Of a stretch of 64,000 nt of DNA, positions 28,974 to 38,283 are shown piece after piece; position 1 is the first letter of the stretch, and every line of letters begins with the position of its first letter. The notes under the pieces were generated by a model. That model searched no databases. It worked only from the letters and a program-made list of their open reading frames with translations, and was not told the DNA's origin. This stretch comes from Labrenzia sp. THAF82. Lineage in GTDB: Bacteria > Pseudomonadota > Alphaproteobacteria > Rhizobiales > Stappiaceae. The stretch spans positions 3,624,501-3,688,500 of the forward strand of contig NZ_CP045354.1 of assembly GCF_009363435.1 (NCBI RefSeq). Direction: 5' to 3'. A program made the position numbers and the translations under genes.

Positions 28974-30233
28974 ATGATTGACAAATCCGATACCAAAGGT
29001 GCTACGGCTCGAGGCCGCAAGACATTCGTTGCGACCGCGCTTGCGAGCGTCGCTGCAAGTGCGTTGCTTAGTTCCACTGCGTTTGCTGAAAGCCCGAACG
29101 TCGTCACCACCATCAAGCCGATCCACTCTATCGCGGCCGCCGTTATGGATGGTGTTGGAACACCGCACATCTTGATCGATGGCGCGGCTTCACCTCATGG
29201 TTTTGCGCTGAAACCATCTCAGGCTTCTCTTCTGGAAGGCGCAGATGTCGTCTTTTGGGTTGGCCCGCAACTAACGCCGTCATTGGAAAAGCCCATTAGT
29301 TCGATGGCGAGTGACGCCGAAGTTCTGAGTTTCATGGATGTTAAAGATGTTAGTCACCTTGGCATTCGGGAAGGCAAAGACTTCGATTCACATGATCATG
29401 ACCATGGGCATGGGCACGATCATGGAGCTGAAGAAGCTTCCCATGAAGAGCATGAAGAAGAACATCATGACGAACATGCTCATGATGACCATGATCACGA
29501 TAAGCATGAAGAACACGCGCATGCTGAAGATGAGCACAAGCACGGCGACAGCCATGACGAACATGCCCATGACGATCATGACAAGGAGAAACATGGCGAT
29601 CATGAGGAACATGCTCACGCGGAAGAAGAGCATGACCACGATGAAGGCCATGCGGACCATGACGACCATGATCACGACAAGCATGAAGAACATGCTGGGC
29701 ATGACCACTCGGACCATGCTGGCGACCCGCATATCTGGTTAAATCCAGACAATGGAATCGCAATTGCTGGCGCGATGGCAGAAAAGCTTGCTGAGGTAGA
29801 CCCGACAAACGCTGAAAAGTATCGTGAGAATGCGACTGCATTCCAGGCGAAAATCGAAGCACTTGAAGGCAAAATCGAAGAACAACTCCACCCGGTTGAA
29901 GGCAAGAAGTTCATCGTATTCCACGATGCCTATCATCATTTCGAACATCATTTTGACATCGAAGCGAGTGGTTCGATCACGATCTCACCTGAAGCGCTGT
30001 CCAGTGCTGATCGGGTCGCTGATATCCAGGGTCGAATACGCGATCTGGAGGTGACTTGCGTTTTCCAGGAGCCGCAATTCGATGCCAAGCTCGTTGATGT
30101 TGTTATGGAAGGCAGCAGTGCTCAAAAAGGCACGCTTGACCCTCTCGGCACCGGCCTTGAAAATGGACCGGACCTTTACCCGAACCTGCTGCAAAGCCTA
30201 GCGAATTCCTTGTCGGATTGCCTCAAAGGTTAA
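28974..30233 (+). CDS. znuA: ZnuA: zinc ABC transporter substrate-binding protein with long His-rich loop
   Basis: A 419-residue periplasmic zinc-binding protein. It has a positively charged N-terminus and a signal peptide ending near residue 38 (STAFA). Zinc ligands are expected in ASPHGFAL (near 80), HDAYHHFEHHF (near 320) and the region around FQEPQFD. Between the first and second ligand lies an unusually long His/Asp/Glu-rich insert (about residues 140-253, some 114 residues), several times longer than in typical ZnuA, which explains the excess length over the usual 300-330. No znuB or znuC gene is in the window. A strong terminator follows. Confidence 0.93.
   Translation: MIDKSDTKGATARGRKTFVATALASVAASALLSSTAFAESPNVVTTIKPIHSIAAAVMDGVGTPHILIDGAASPHGFALKPSQASLLEGADVVFWVGPQLTPSLEKPISSMASDAEVLSFMDVKDVSHLGIREGKDFDSHDHDHGHGHDHGAEEASHEEHEEEHHDEHAHDDHDHDKHEEHAHAEDEHKHGDSHDEHAHDDHDKEKHGDHEEHAHAEEEHDHDEGHADHDDHDHDKHEEHAGHDHSDHAGDPHIWLNPDNGIAIAGAMAEKLAEVDPTNAEKYRENATAFQAKIEALEGKIEEQLHPVEGKKFIVFHDAYHHFEHHFDIEASGSITISPEALSSADRVADIQGRIRDLEVTCVFQEPQFDAKLVDVVMEGSSAQKGTLDPLGTGLENGPDLYPNLLQSLANSLSDCLKG
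29391..29733 (+). repeat. Histidine/acidic low-complexity repeat inside znuA
   Basis: About 114 codons dominated by CAT/CAC, GAT/GAC and GAA/GAG. The block DHDHDKHEEHA occurs twice about 177 nt apart, suggesting growth by internal duplication. Such loops bind extra zinc and may act as a chaperone or sensor segment in ZnuA. Confidence 0.9.
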
Positions 30234-30264
30234 TCCTGACACTCGCAGATCCTGTGTTAACTAA

Positions 30265-30304
30265 AAAGGCCGCCGGATTGTTATCCGGCGGCCTTTGTTT
30301 TTTG
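30265..30304 (+). terminator. Strong rho-independent terminator after znuA
   Basis: A perfect 14-bp stem: AAAGGCCGCCGGAT (30265-30278), loop TGTT, and ATCCGGCGGCCTTT (30283-30296), followed by a T-rich run. It ends the znuA transcript and, being symmetrical, may also stop the convergent L,D-transpeptidase transcript. Confidence 0.92.
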
Positions 30305-30318
30305 CATTGTGTCTGTGC

Positions 30319-32316
30319 TTAGGACGCGCGTGCTTTCGCCCTAACCGCTTCGGTCTTTTCAAGCGCCTTCAATAGGTGTCGATCGCGGTCATAAATATCG
30401 GTGTAATAGGCGATTGTACCGTCAAGTTCTGGCCAGGCAGTAAAGTAGGAAACGTAAACAGGGAGGTCTCCGGTCACTTTCTCCTGTTCGTTCTGTCCAG
30501 CCGAAATACGTGAGCTGACATAATCTTTCGATTTCCCCAGCACCGCCGCCGCCATGGCCTTTGGGTCATGGAGACGAATACAGCCGTGGCTGAACGCCCT
30601 CACGTCTTTGTTGAAAAGACTCTTTGAGGGAGTGTCGTGCATGTAGATATGGTGCCTGTTCGGGAAAAGTATCTTCACCTCTCCAAGCGCATTCGAACGA
30701 CCTGGATATTGGCGGACATTGATCGTCTGTTGTTTTGAAGCGACGGCATACCAATTGACGGACGAAGACGATACTTTCCGCCCTCCAGCCGTTGTCACTT
30801 CGTATCCCGCACGATCCAGATAGCTCGGGTCCTTTGCCAGTTTGGGCAACATCTCGTTGACGATAATCGAATACGGCACACCCCAGTACGGGTTGTATTC
30901 CACGATTTCGATCTTGTCGTAGAAGAAATTGGTCTGGTTGGACTTTTTGCCAACCACGACACGCATCGACAGGGGATCTTCCCCTGGGGCGCTGTATGTT
31001 GCGGTAAATGCCGGCTGGTTGATGAAGACTTTCCGCTCGCCAAGTTCTTCCGGCATCCAGCGGCTGCGCTCCATTGCCAGTTCAACCTTGGCAATCTTTG
31101 CAGCATTGGTTTCTCCGACCATGGCCTTGATCGAGTTCTTGCCGACAATACCGTCTGGCGTCAGTTTGTTTTCCTTTTGAAAGGCTTTGACCAACTCGAC
31201 CAGTTCAGGTGAATAGAGATCGTCACCTTCATACGCTTCCAGCGTTCCGGAGTGGGCAGTCCTCAACTCAACCGATCCATTCTTTTGGATAGCAGCAACG
31301 ATGTTTTTCATCTCCGGACTGGACTTGCCTGCCTTCAGGAAAGTCCCGGGCGCTATCACGATCTGATCGGTTGCTTCGTCTTCAGCCTTCAAACGCTCAA
31401 GTTCAGCAGTCAACTCTTTGAAATGGGAATTCTGCGGCTGGTTTGATTGAAGGGTTTCAGCAATATTCGTTGCAGATTTCAGATTTTCAAGCGCAGCAAC
31501 CAGATCAACATCATGGCGAGGCAGATCGTGGTATTGCGAAATCCGGTTGGGGTCGACGCGGCCACGCTTGGCATCCAGAACATAGGTCAGTGCGGCAGCG
31601 CTGAGCGCCATCTCGAACTGCATTGTCGCAGCATCTTGATTGGTCTCTTCCGCACCTGAGGATTCTGGAAGCGGTACAAAATAGTCTGCCGGATTGAGGG
31701 CGAAGTCACCGGCCTTTTCGAGTGCGTCACGGAGCTGCTTTGCCTTGGCTGTCGGTTGACCGTCCTCAGTCCAGGCAAAATCGGGATGTTCGCGATAAAA
31801 TGCGACAAGAGCTTCCCCAACCTCTGGAAGTCCCATCAGGGTCATGTCTTTCAAAGCGGGGCGCGCTTCATCAAAGGCGGTAAGTACAACAGGAACAACA
31901 GCGGCCGGTTCTGCGTCCAGGGTTGCCGGGTCACCGGCTTCGACACTCTGGGCCGCAGGCTGAATTTCTGCGGTTTTCTTTTCAGACAATTCTCCGAGCG
32001 GCAGCTGCTTCCAATCATCGGGTCGATAATTCAAATAGCGCGGAGCGGAGACCCGCACCTTCGAAACCTTCCTTTTGAGCTCTTCCTGGCGAAGCCGTTC
32101 CTGCTCGCGTCGCTGATGCTCCGGATTGAAGAGGCGCTGAAAGAAATTCTGGGCGGATGCCGGTTCCACAGGTGCAATGGCAAAGCCTGTCGCAAGCACC
32201 GAAGCCATAAGGCCGGTTTTCAAGGATGTGCCGAAAAAGGTTCCTGCGCGGCTCTTGACGGCGGTCTTGCCTTTGGCACCAACCTGCTTGCAATTCGCTG
32301 ATGTGTCTGTTCGCAT
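30319..32316 (-). CDS. L,D-transpeptidase of the YcbB/LdtD type
   Basis: About 665 residues from the ATG at 32316; an in-frame start at 32364 adds 16 residues before the signal region. Order: hydrophobic signal segment ending ASAQ (near residue 56), a Glu/Arg-rich stretch, a scaffold domain (about 130-330), a peptidoglycan-binding domain (LVKAFQKENKLTPDGIVGKN) and a YkuD catalytic domain with HMYMHDTPSKSLF-like histidines and AFSHGCIRLHDP carrying the catalytic cysteine. Such enzymes make 3-3 cross-links in the periplasm or attach proteins to the wall. Length and order fit YcbB (about 615 residues) with a longer N-terminal region. Confidence 0.88.
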   Translation of the reverse strand: MRTDTSANCKQVGAKGKTAVKSRAGTFFGTSLKTGLMASVLATGFAIAPVEPASAQNFFQRLFNPEHQRREQERLRQEELKRKVSKVRVSAPRYLNYRPDDWKQLPLGELSEKKTAEIQPAAQSVEAGDPATLDAEPAAVVPVVLTAFDEARPALKDMTLMGLPEVGEALVAFYREHPDFAWTEDGQPTAKAKQLRDALEKAGDFALNPADYFVPLPESSGAEETNQDAATMQFEMALSAAALTYVLDAKRGRVDPNRISQYHDLPRHDVDLVAALENLKSATNIAETLQSNQPQNSHFKELTAELERLKAEDEATDQIVIAPGTFLKAGKSSPEMKNIVAAIQKNGSVELRTAHSGTLEAYEGDDLYSPELVELVKAFQKENKLTPDGIVGKNSIKAMVGETNAAKIAKVELAMERSRWMPEELGERKVFINQPAFTATYSAPGEDPLSMRVVVGKKSNQTNFFYDKIEIVEYNPYWGVPYSIIVNEMLPKLAKDPSYLDRAGYEVTTAGGRKVSSSSVNWYAVASKQQTINVRQYPGRSNALGEVKILFPNRHHIYMHDTPSKSLFNKDVRAFSHGCIRLHDPKAMAAAVLGKSKDYVSSRISAGQNEQEKVTGDLPVYVSYFTAWPELDGTIAYYTDIYDRDRHLLKALEKTEAVRAKARAS

Positions 32317-32674
32317 TGTTCCAACCCGAAAACTAAAGTCAATTTGGTCCGGCAGCGCGCCCACGGTGACCGGATGTTCTCATTCCCTGCCAAGGAAAAA
32401 ACGCCACCCGGTTCGTTCTGCCGGGAAATTGTGTCGCGTTTGGTGTATTCACCAGGCGAAAGCAGGGCTTTTATCGCCGCACTGCCTGGGCAAATCATTC
32501 CAATTCAATTCGTTGATACTATATCAAGCTTCTGAAGATGGTTAAGAGCGGGCGTCGTGCACAGATTTTGAATTCAATTCAGTGTGACGTTATTGCCTCG
32601 ATTTCACCCACCAGAAGATGCAATTGAAAATGCATTCACTTTCTGAGTGCGTCATTCGCAGTATTCGGCCAGGG

Positions 32675-32690
32675 CGTGATGGCCATCACG
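32675..32690. promoter_or_regulatory. Perfect 16-bp palindrome upstream of the HExxH gene
   Basis: CGTGATGGCCATCACG is fully self-complementary and ends 63 nt before the start of the small metalloprotein gene. A TATAAG at 32713-32718 could be a -10 element. It has the form of a dimeric repressor site; the regulator is unknown. Confidence 0.45.
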
Positions 32691-32718
32691 ATATGCACAA
32701 CGCTGCGCTCCTATAAGA

Positions 32719-32736
32719 GCTCACGAAAACGTGAGC
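32719..32736 (+). promoter_or_regulatory. Leader hairpin just before the ribosome site of the HExxH gene
   Basis: GCTCACG - AAAA - CGTGAGC forms a perfect 7-bp stem with a four-base loop. The AAGGAGAAGG ribosome site begins 3 nt after it. The hairpin could shield the transcript end or tune translation. No T-run follows, so it is not a terminator. Confidence 0.5.
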
Positions 32737-32753
32737 CAAAAGGAGAAGGCAAA

Positions 32754-33230
32754 ATGCCGTTCCAGTTCAATGTCGGCGACCATTCCTCGCCAATCTGGAA
32801 ATATACAAGTTTCGATTCTTCGAAATATTCGAAATGCAAATGGGCAAGGAACAAGTTGTTTCGGATGGTCAAGAACAATCCGTCCTGCAATGCCTATTTC
32901 CGCACCCTGCCCAAGGGGCGCAGCTTGTCAGCTATGATCAACGACAGTTCGATCTGGGTTAACTATGGCCCGACCATTTCTCCACTGCATGGAGAGATCC
33001 ATGTACCAACCGGTGAAATCGCCATTGGCGACCGTGCATTCAACATGGGACGCTGGATGGTTTTGGCGACCATTATTCATGAGCTGGCACATCATAATGG
33101 TGCTCCGATCACAGGTGGAGACACCCGTGCGGAAGAAGCCGTCTATCATTGCGGCCTGGGTACTTCGGAGGAATATTATGACGGTGTCGACGACCCGAGC
33201 ACACCGTATGATCCGCATGTCGGCGGATGA
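32754..33230 (+). CDS. Orphan small HExxH zinc-metalloprotease-like protein
   Basis: A 158-residue protein whose start at 32754 follows the strong ribosome site AAGGAGAAGG; the frame continues upstream but without coding character. Near residue 104 is IIHELAHHNGA, a classical HExxH zinc motif; 16 residues after its last histidine comes RAEEAVYHCG, where the first or second glutamate could be the third ligand. No signal peptide or membrane segment is visible. Tyrosine and charged residues are common, and the C-terminus is acidic (YYDGVDDPSTPYDP). I do not recognise a named family; a peptidase or peptidase-fold effector is possible. It stands alone between the L,D-transpeptidase (divergent) and ssb (convergent). 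Confidence 0.7.
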   Translation: MPFQFNVGDHSSPIWKYTSFDSSKYSKCKWARNKLFRMVKNNPSCNAYFRTLPKGRSLSAMINDSSIWVNYGPTISPLHGEIHVPTGEIAIGDRAFNMGRWMVLATIIHELAHHNGAPITGGDTRAEEAVYHCGLGTSEEYYDGVDDPSTPYDPHVGG

Positions 33231-33240
33231 CCAAATGACA

Positions 33241-33273
33241 CACGAGGCCCCTGTTAAAACAGGGCCTCTCGTG
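33241..33273. terminator. Bidirectional terminator between the HExxH gene and ssb
   Basis: An inverted repeat centred near 33257 with arms GAGGCCCCTGT and ACAGGGCCTC (one bulged C), extended by CACGAG and CTCGTG. It lies between two convergent genes, 10 nt after one stop and 14 nt before the other. Confidence 0.7.
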
Positions 33274-33287
33274 CCTTTATCGTTTGA

Positions 33288-33818
33288 TTAGAATGGAATC
33301 TCATCGTCCATCGGGCCGGCACCACCGCCACCGCTCGAAGGACCTCCGAAACCGCCGCCGCTCTGGCCACCGCCATAGCCTCCGCCACTACCGGAGCCTC
33401 CGCCGAAACCGCCGCCCTGGTCGTTTCCGTAGTCTGGCAATCCACCTGGTTGGCCACCGCCCTCACCGCGCCCATCGAGCATAGTAAGGTTGGAGTTGAA
33501 ACCTTGCAGCACAACTTCGGTCGAATAGCGGTCCTGACCTGACTGATCCTGCCACTTGCGGGTCTGCAATTGACCTTCAAGATAGATCTTGGATCCTTTG
33601 CGCAGATATTGCTCAGCCACCTTGCACAGACCTTCGTTGAAGATGACAACCCGGTGCCATTCGGTTTTTTCCCGACGCTCACCGCTGTTGCGGTCTCTCC
33701 AGGATTCCGACGTCGCGATCCGCAGATTGGCAATCGGCCGACCGTCCTGAGTCCGACGGATTTCCGGGTCTGCCCCCAGATTTCCAACCAAAATTACCTT
33801 ATTGACGCTGCCCGCCAT
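33288..33818 (-). CDS. ssb: Single-stranded DNA-binding protein
   Basis: A 176-residue SSB. The ATG at 33818 ([20 protein letters not shown]) with AGGAGA upstream is the real start; the longer frame to 33968 is not. An OB-fold of about 110 residues (including [20 protein letters not shown]) is followed by a Gly/Ser-rich linker and the conserved acidic tip MDDEIPF, which binds partner repair proteins. It is divergent from uvrA, the usual alphaproteobacterial arrangement. Confidence 0.97.
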   Translation of the reverse strand: MAGSVNKVILVGNLGADPEIRRTQDGRPIANLRIATSESWRDRNSGERREKTEWHRVVIFNEGLCKVAEQYLRKGSKIYLEGQLQTRKWQDQSGQDRYSTEVVLQGFNSNLTMLDGRGEGGGQPGGLPDYGNDQGGGFGGGSGSGGGYGGGQSGGGFGGPSSGGGGAGPMDDEIPF

Positions 33819-34391
33819 TCTGCTCTCCTGTTTTTCATTCTGCGGTTTGACATCACAAGACAGTTCACTCCTCGGCAAACATGTCGATGTCCAACCGTGC
33901 CACCGGCTTCGCGGCTTGAACCAGAACCCTAACGGCCTGCCAACAGCTTCGCCCGCTTTTTCCCGCACAAGCGCTCATTTTCCACAGGCCAGCCCTGGCT
34001 AACGAGGCATAAGCGCAATCTTTCTTGCCAGCCTCAGCACCGTGGAGCGATCTCAAAGCAGACAACCAGAGCGCACGGAGCACTGCAGCCCAACGATTGC
34101 TCCAAAGGCTGTCAGGAAGATACATTTGCAGGCGCCTGCATTTAGACCCTATCAGAGCAAGCTTACTGACGTGGCATATCTCGTGTACTTGTTTTGTTCT
34201 TATCATTTCTGTAAAACCGATTCAATCGAACACCAAGGAAAGATGCCAGTCTTCCAGCAACATGAATTTGGACCACTGGAAGCGCCGGTGGAAACTGTTA
34301 TATCCGGGCAGGAAAGACTTGCCACACCGATATCAAAGTTCCCTGCTCATGCCGATACGATTGCCTGTGCAGGCCTTCAGGAAACACAAGA
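33819..34391. other. Intergenic region between ssb and uvrA (573 bp)
   Basis: No convincing gene. Open frames here (for example 34042-34395) lack a ribosome site and family features and run into uvrA. The region must contain the ssb and uvrA promoters; one possible LexA half-match is listed separately. Confidence 0.6.
34185..34199 (+). promoter_or_regulatory. Possible LexA (SOS) box upstream of uvrA
   Basis: GTAC-N7-GTTC, one mismatch from the alphaproteobacterial SOS box GTTC-N7-GTTC, about 190 nt before uvrA. uvrA and ssb are common members of alphaproteobacterial SOS regulons. An eight-base match with one error can arise by chance, so confidence is limited. Confidence 0.35.
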
Positions 34392-37322
34392 ATGACCAAG
34401 CCCAAGACACCCAAGTCGGACAACAGCTGGAAAAATGATCCGACCAAGGTGATCAGTGTCAGGGGTGCCCGTGAGCACAACCTCAAAGGCGTGGACCTGG
34501 ACTTGCCTCGCGACCGGCTGATCGTCATGACCGGACTATCGGGATCGGGCAAGTCGTCGCTTGCGTTCGATACGATATATGCCGAAGGGCAGCGGCGCTA
34601 CGTTGAAAGTCTCTCCGCTTACGCACGTCAGTTCCTGGAAATGATGCAGAAGCCTGACGTGGATCAAATTGACGGTCTTTCGCCTGCCATTTCAATCGAG
34701 CAAAAGACAACGAGCCGTAACCCGCGCTCAACCGTAGGCACGGTCACTGAAATTTACGACTACATGCGCCTGTTGTTCGCACGGGTTGGTGTTCCCTATT
34801 CGCCGGCGACCGGACTGCCCATCGAAAGTCAAACTGTGAGCCAGATGGTCGACAGGGTCATGGATCTTGACGAAGGCGCAAGGCTTTATCTGCTTGCACC
34901 GATGGTGCGCGGCAGAAAGGGCAAGTATCGTAAAGAGCTGGCCGAGCTGATGAAAAAGGGCTTCCAGCGCGTCAAGATTGACGGCACCTTCTACGAAATT
35001 GCGGATGCTCCGGCGCTCGACAAGAAATTCAAGCATGACATCGATGTTGTCGTGGACCGTATAGTCGTACGCGATGATATCGCGGGCAGACTTGCCGACT
35101 CTCTGGAGACCGCACTGAAACTCGCCGATGGCATCGCAATCGCGGAATTTGCCGATCAGGTTGAAGAAAACGGCGATCCGAAAAGACTGATTTTTTCTGA
35201 AAAATTTGCCTGCCCGGTATCCGGTTTCACTATTCCGGAGATAGAGCCGCGGCTCTTTTCCTTTAACAATCCGTTCGGCGCCTGCCCGACGTGTGACGGG
35301 CTTGGCACCACACTGGCGTTCGAGGAAGACCTGGTTGTCCCTGATCATTCCCTCTCGCTGCGAGAGGGCGCTGTCTTGCCCTGGGCAAAGACGGGATCGA
35401 CATCGCCTTATTACACCCAGACGCTTGAGGCTCTTTGCGGACACTTCAAAGTTTCGATGGCAACTCCCTGGAAAGACCTCCCATCTGAGGTGCAGGACGC
35501 CATACTGCATGGGACAGGAAAAGACGCGATCGAATTTGTCTATGACGATGGTGTGAGAAGCTATCGGACTGAAAAGACGTTCGAAGGCGTAATCGGAAAC
35601 ATCGAACGACGTTGGCGCGAAACCGAGAGCACATGGGTACGCGAAGAGCTCAGCCGGTTTCAATCAGACCATGCATGCCCGGCATGCAGTGGTTTTCGCC
35701 TGAAACCAGAAGCATTGGCGGTCAAGATTGCCGGAAAACATATCGGTGAGATAACCGAGAATTCTATTCGACTTGCAAGTGACTGGTTTGAAGAGCTTCC
35801 TGCGCAACTGAATGAAAAACAAAGCGAAATCGCTGGTCGGATCTTGAAGGAAATCCGCGAGAGACTGAAATTTCTGAATGATGTCGGGTTGGAGTATCTG
35901 ACACTTTCACGTGCTTCCGGGACCCTTTCCGGTGGCGAGAGCCAGCGTATCCGGCTGGCTTCGCAAATCGGCTCTGGGCTTACGGGTGTTCTTTATGTAC
36001 TGGACGAACCCTCAATTGGCCTTCATCAGCGAGACAATGCAAGACTGCTGGAAACGCTGAAGCATCTGCGCGACCTCGGCAACACTGTCATCGTGGTTGA
36101 ACACGATGAAGACGCTGTCCTTACGGCGGACTATGTTGTCGATGTCGGTCCAGGTGCTGGTGTTCATGGTGGTCAAGTGGTTGCGAAAGGCACCCCTGCC
36201 GAAGTCATGGCGAACCCGAAGTCCCTCACCGGTGAGTATTTGTCTGGCGCACGCATGATTTCCAGGGCGGATGGACGACGCAAGATAAACAAGAAGCGGC
36301 AACTTTCGGTCAAAGGCGCGCGCGGAAACAATCTGAAAGACGTCAATGTAGACGTGCCGCTCAGTACGTTCACCTGCGTCACGGGTGTCTCCGGCGGTGG
36401 AAAATCGACCTTCCTGATAGACACCTTATATAAGGCTGCGGCACGTCGACTGAATGGTGCTCGCGACAACCCTGCTCCGCATGACCGGATCGAAGGGCTT
36501 GAGGTGCTGGACAAGGTGATCGATATCGATCAGTCCCCAATCGGACGAACGCCTAGATCGAATCCGGCCACCTATACCGGCGCATTCACGCCCATACGGG
36601 AATGGTTTGCCGGCATGCCCGAAGCAAAAGCACGTGGCTATCAACCCGGGAGGTTTTCGTTCAACGTCAAGGGCGGTCGCTGTGAAGCCTGTCAGGGCGA
36701 TGGCGTCATAAAGATTGAGATGCATTTCCTGCCAGATGTCTATGTCACCTGTGACGTTTGCCAAGGCAGACGTTACAACCGCGAGACGCTGGAAGTTGAA
36801 TTCAAAGGCAAATCCATCGCCGATGTGCTTGATATGACCGTTGAAGAGGCGGCAGAGTTCTTTGCAGCGGTCCCTGCAGTTCGGGACAAGATGGAGACGC
36901 TCGCAAGGGTCGGGCTAGGCTATATCAAGGTTGGTCAGCAGGCAACAACGCTCTCGGGAGGCGAAGCGCAGCGGGTCAAGCTCGCGAAGGAACTCTCAAA
37001 ACGCTCCACGGGCCGCACGCTGTATATTTTGGACGAGCCGACAACCGGTCTGCATTTCCATGATGTAGCCAAACTGCTGGACGTTTTGCATGAGCTGGTC
37101 GACCAGGGGAACACGGTTCTCGTAATCGAACACAATCTGGAAGTCATCAAGACGGCGGACTGGATCATAGATCTTGGTCCGGAAGGCGGAGACGGCGGTG
37201 GCACAATTGTGGCGACAGGGCGCCCCGAGGACGTGGCAGAAGCTGAACAAAGCTACACCGGTCAGTTTTTGCGCGAATTGTTGCAACGACGTCCGCAGCA
37301 AACTTCTGACGCAGCCGAATAA
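34392..37322 (+). CDS. uvrA: UvrA: excinuclease ABC subunit A
   Basis: A 976-residue nucleotide-excision-repair ATPase that finds DNA damage and loads UvrB. Both ABC modules are complete: Walker [15 protein letters not shown] and [14 protein letters not shown]; signatures [13 protein letters not shown] and [13 protein letters not shown]. Zinc-finger cysteine pairs are visible in [24 protein letters not shown] and [15 protein letters not shown] precedes the start. Length is slightly above the usual 940-960, mostly from short N- and C-terminal tails. Confidence 0.98.
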   Translation: MTKPKTPKSDNSWKNDPTKVISVRGAREHNLKGVDLDLPRDRLIVMTGLSGSGKSSLAFDTIYAEGQRRYVESLSAYARQFLEMMQKPDVDQIDGLSPAISIEQKTTSRNPRSTVGTVTEIYDYMRLLFARVGVPYSPATGLPIESQTVSQMVDRVMDLDEGARLYLLAPMVRGRKGKYRKELAELMKKGFQRVKIDGTFYEIADAPALDKKFKHDIDVVVDRIVVRDDIAGRLADSLETALKLADGIAIAEFADQVEENGDPKRLIFSEKFACPVSGFTIPEIEPRLFSFNNPFGACPTCDGLGTTLAFEEDLVVPDHSLSLREGAVLPWAKTGSTSPYYTQTLEALCGHFKVSMATPWKDLPSEVQDAILHGTGKDAIEFVYDDGVRSYRTEKTFEGVIGNIERRWRETESTWVREELSRFQSDHACPACSGFRLKPEALAVKIAGKHIGEITENSIRLASDWFEELPAQLNEKQSEIAGRILKEIRERLKFLNDVGLEYLTLSRASGTLSGGESQRIRLASQIGSGLTGVLYVLDEPSIGLHQRDNARLLETLKHLRDLGNTVIVVEHDEDAVLTADYVVDVGPGAGVHGGQVVAKGTPAEVMANPKSLTGEYLSGARMISRADGRRKINKKRQLSVKGARGNNLKDVNVDVPLSTFTCVTGVSGGGKSTFLIDTLYKAAARRLNGARDNPAPHDRIEGLEVLDKVIDIDQSPIGRTPRSNPATYTGAFTPIREWFAGMPEAKARGYQPGRFSFNVKGGRCEACQGDGVIKIEMHFLPDVYVTCDVCQGRRYNRETLEVEFKGKSIADVLDMTVEEAAEFFAAVPAVRDKMETLARVGLGYIKVGQQATTLSGGEAQRVKLAKELSKRSTGRTLYILDEPTTGLHFHDVAKLLDVLHELVDQGNTVLVIEHNLEVIKTADWIIDLGPEGGDGGGTIVATGRPEDVAEAEQSYTGQFLRELLQRRPQQTSDAAE

Positions 37323-37352
37323 CGCCTTAACAGCGGATTGGCGTGACACACT

Positions 37353-37382
37353 CTTGAAATATGTGCACTGCACCCTATCTAT
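37353..37382 (+). promoter_or_regulatory. Possible RpoH-type promoter upstream of the DUF1127/CcsR unit
   Basis: CTTGAA (37353-37358) - 16 nt - CTATCTAT (37375-37382) resembles alphaproteobacterial heat-shock sigma promoters (CTTG.. with CYATNT-like -10). The first DUF1127 gene starts about 185 nt downstream. DUF1127-CcsR units of Rhodobacter are driven by RpoH sigma factors, which supports the reading; the long leader does not. Confidence 0.4.
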
Positions 37383-37568
37383 TAATTTGTTGATTTGCAG
37401 TGTGTTTTTTTAATCACACTGATTTCACTGAGCGAAATTTTTTGCATTGCATCAAACGCATGCCTGTCATGCAGAGATGGCACTTCTTTTATTTCACTCG
37501 GTGAATTATATCATGGATCAACAACGGAGCGAGCGGTTGAGGCCACTCGCCGAATAAGGAACAAGAAG

Positions 37569-37718
37569 ATGTTTGATACTGTGCGACAGAAGTACAGCAA
37601 CTGGGTGAGCTACCGCCGTGCGGTCGATGAGCTGTCTCGTCTTTCCAATCGCGAACTCACCGACCTCGGCATCAGCCGGAGCGATATTAAATTCGTCGCT
37701 CGCCGTCACTACGGCTAA
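37569..37718 (+). CDS. DUF1127 microprotein (first copy)
   Basis: A 49-residue basic protein, MFDTVRQKYSNWVSYRRAVD at the start and SNRELTDLGISRSDI as the DUF1127 core. AAGGAACAAG precedes the ATG at 37569; the frame upstream is not coding. DUF1127 proteins of about 50 residues (such as CcaF1 in Rhodobacter) have been linked to RNA binding, sRNA maturation and stress or carbon metabolism. It is followed within 25 nt by three CCTCCTCCC elements, the gene-sRNA unit known from other Alphaproteobacteria. Confidence 0.9.
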   Translation: MFDTVRQKYSNWVSYRRAVDELSRLSNRELTDLGISRSDIKFVARRHYG

Positions 37719-37741
37719 CACAGTTTAGAATCGCGTCCCGA

Positions 37742-37759
37742 GGCATCCTCCTCCCAGCC
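37742..37759 (+). ncRNA. CcsR/cuckoo-type RNA element 1 (CCTCCTCCC)
   Basis: CCTCCTCCC at 37747-37755 is flanked by GGC and GCC, giving a short 3-bp core stem with the motif in the loop. It is the weakest hairpin of the set but shares the surrounding GGCATCCTCCTCCCAGCC with element 2. Located 23 nt after the first DUF1127 stop. Confidence 0.65.
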
Positions 37760-37776
37760 AACGGACGTGTGACACG

Positions 37777-37800
37777 CAGGGCATCCTCCTCCCAGCCCTG
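37777..37800 (+). ncRNA. CcsR/cuckoo-type RNA element 2 (CCTCCTCCC hairpin)
   Basis: CAGGGC (37777-37782) pairs perfectly with GCCCTG (37795-37800); CCTCCTCCC (37785-37793) fills the loop. This is the defining form of the conserved CCUCCUCCC-motif stress-induced RNAs, processed from the DUF1127 transcript. Confidence 0.8.
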
Positions 37801-37813
37801 TCACGTCGAAACG

Positions 37814-37847
37814 ACGCCCGCCAGCACCTCCTCCCGCTGGCGGGCGT
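37814..37847 (+). ncRNA. CcsR/cuckoo-type RNA element 3, also terminator
   Basis: A perfect 12-bp stem, ACGCCCGCCAGC (37814-37825) with GCTGGCGGGCGT (37836-37847), and a loop of A plus CCTCCTCCC. The T-rich TTCGTTTGTC after it suggests that the last hairpin also ends transcription, as in other CcsR arrays. Confidence 0.85.
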
Positions 37848-38128
37848 TCGTTTGTCTAGCGGTCTGTTTCTTTCCCCTGTCTACATTCCCACATCCTGCT
37901 CCTTCGCAACTGCGAAAGAGCGCAGCCAAAGCTATGCGTCAAAAGGGTGTGCGCTTGGAATTCAAATGGTTTAAGAGCGAGTTGATCTGCAAAAAATGCA
38001 TATCAGTCACGCGATTTTCCCTCTACCTCGCAGTGCACAATATCACTATCTTCAAAAACGTAAGAGATGAACGGGCCAGACGCCGATCCGCGGTGCCATG
38101 GCCACAGATATAGCGAAAGGCCTAAAAA

Positions 38129-38278
38129 ATGATCGATAACGTTGTTCGCAAATACAACAACTGGAAACGCTTCCGTCAGACATATGACGAGCTGTCCAAC
38201 CTGAGCAACCGGGAACTGAACGACCTGGGTATTGCTCGCGCAGACATCAGCCACTACGCACGTATGTCCGCGAAATAA
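38129..38278 (+). CDS. DUF1127 microprotein (second copy)
   Basis: A 49-residue paralogue: starts MIDNVVRKYNNWKRFRQTYD and contains SNRELNDLGIARADI. It begins at the ATG at 38129 after CGAAAGGCC. The spacing to the first copy, shared SNREL.DLGI.R.DI core and following CCTCCTCCC hairpins show that the whole gene-RNA unit is present twice. Too short for many gene finders, but the conservation between copies supports it. Confidence 0.88.
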   Translation: MIDNVVRKYNNWKRFRQTYDELSNLSNRELNDLGIARADISHYARMSAK

Positions 38279-38283
38279 GAATA

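Noticed and set aside
29338..29862. Long frames in other phases and on the minus strand over the His-rich part of znuA
   Set aside because: Low-complexity by-products of CAT/GAT/GAA repeats.
33254..33787. 177-codon minus-strand frame over ssb
   Set aside because: Shadow of ssb in another frame; the Ala/Arg-rich product comes from the Gly-rich linker codons.
34025..34438. Two overlapping plus-strand frames of 117-137 codons before uvrA
   Set aside because: No ribosome site, no family features, and both run into the uvrA coding start.
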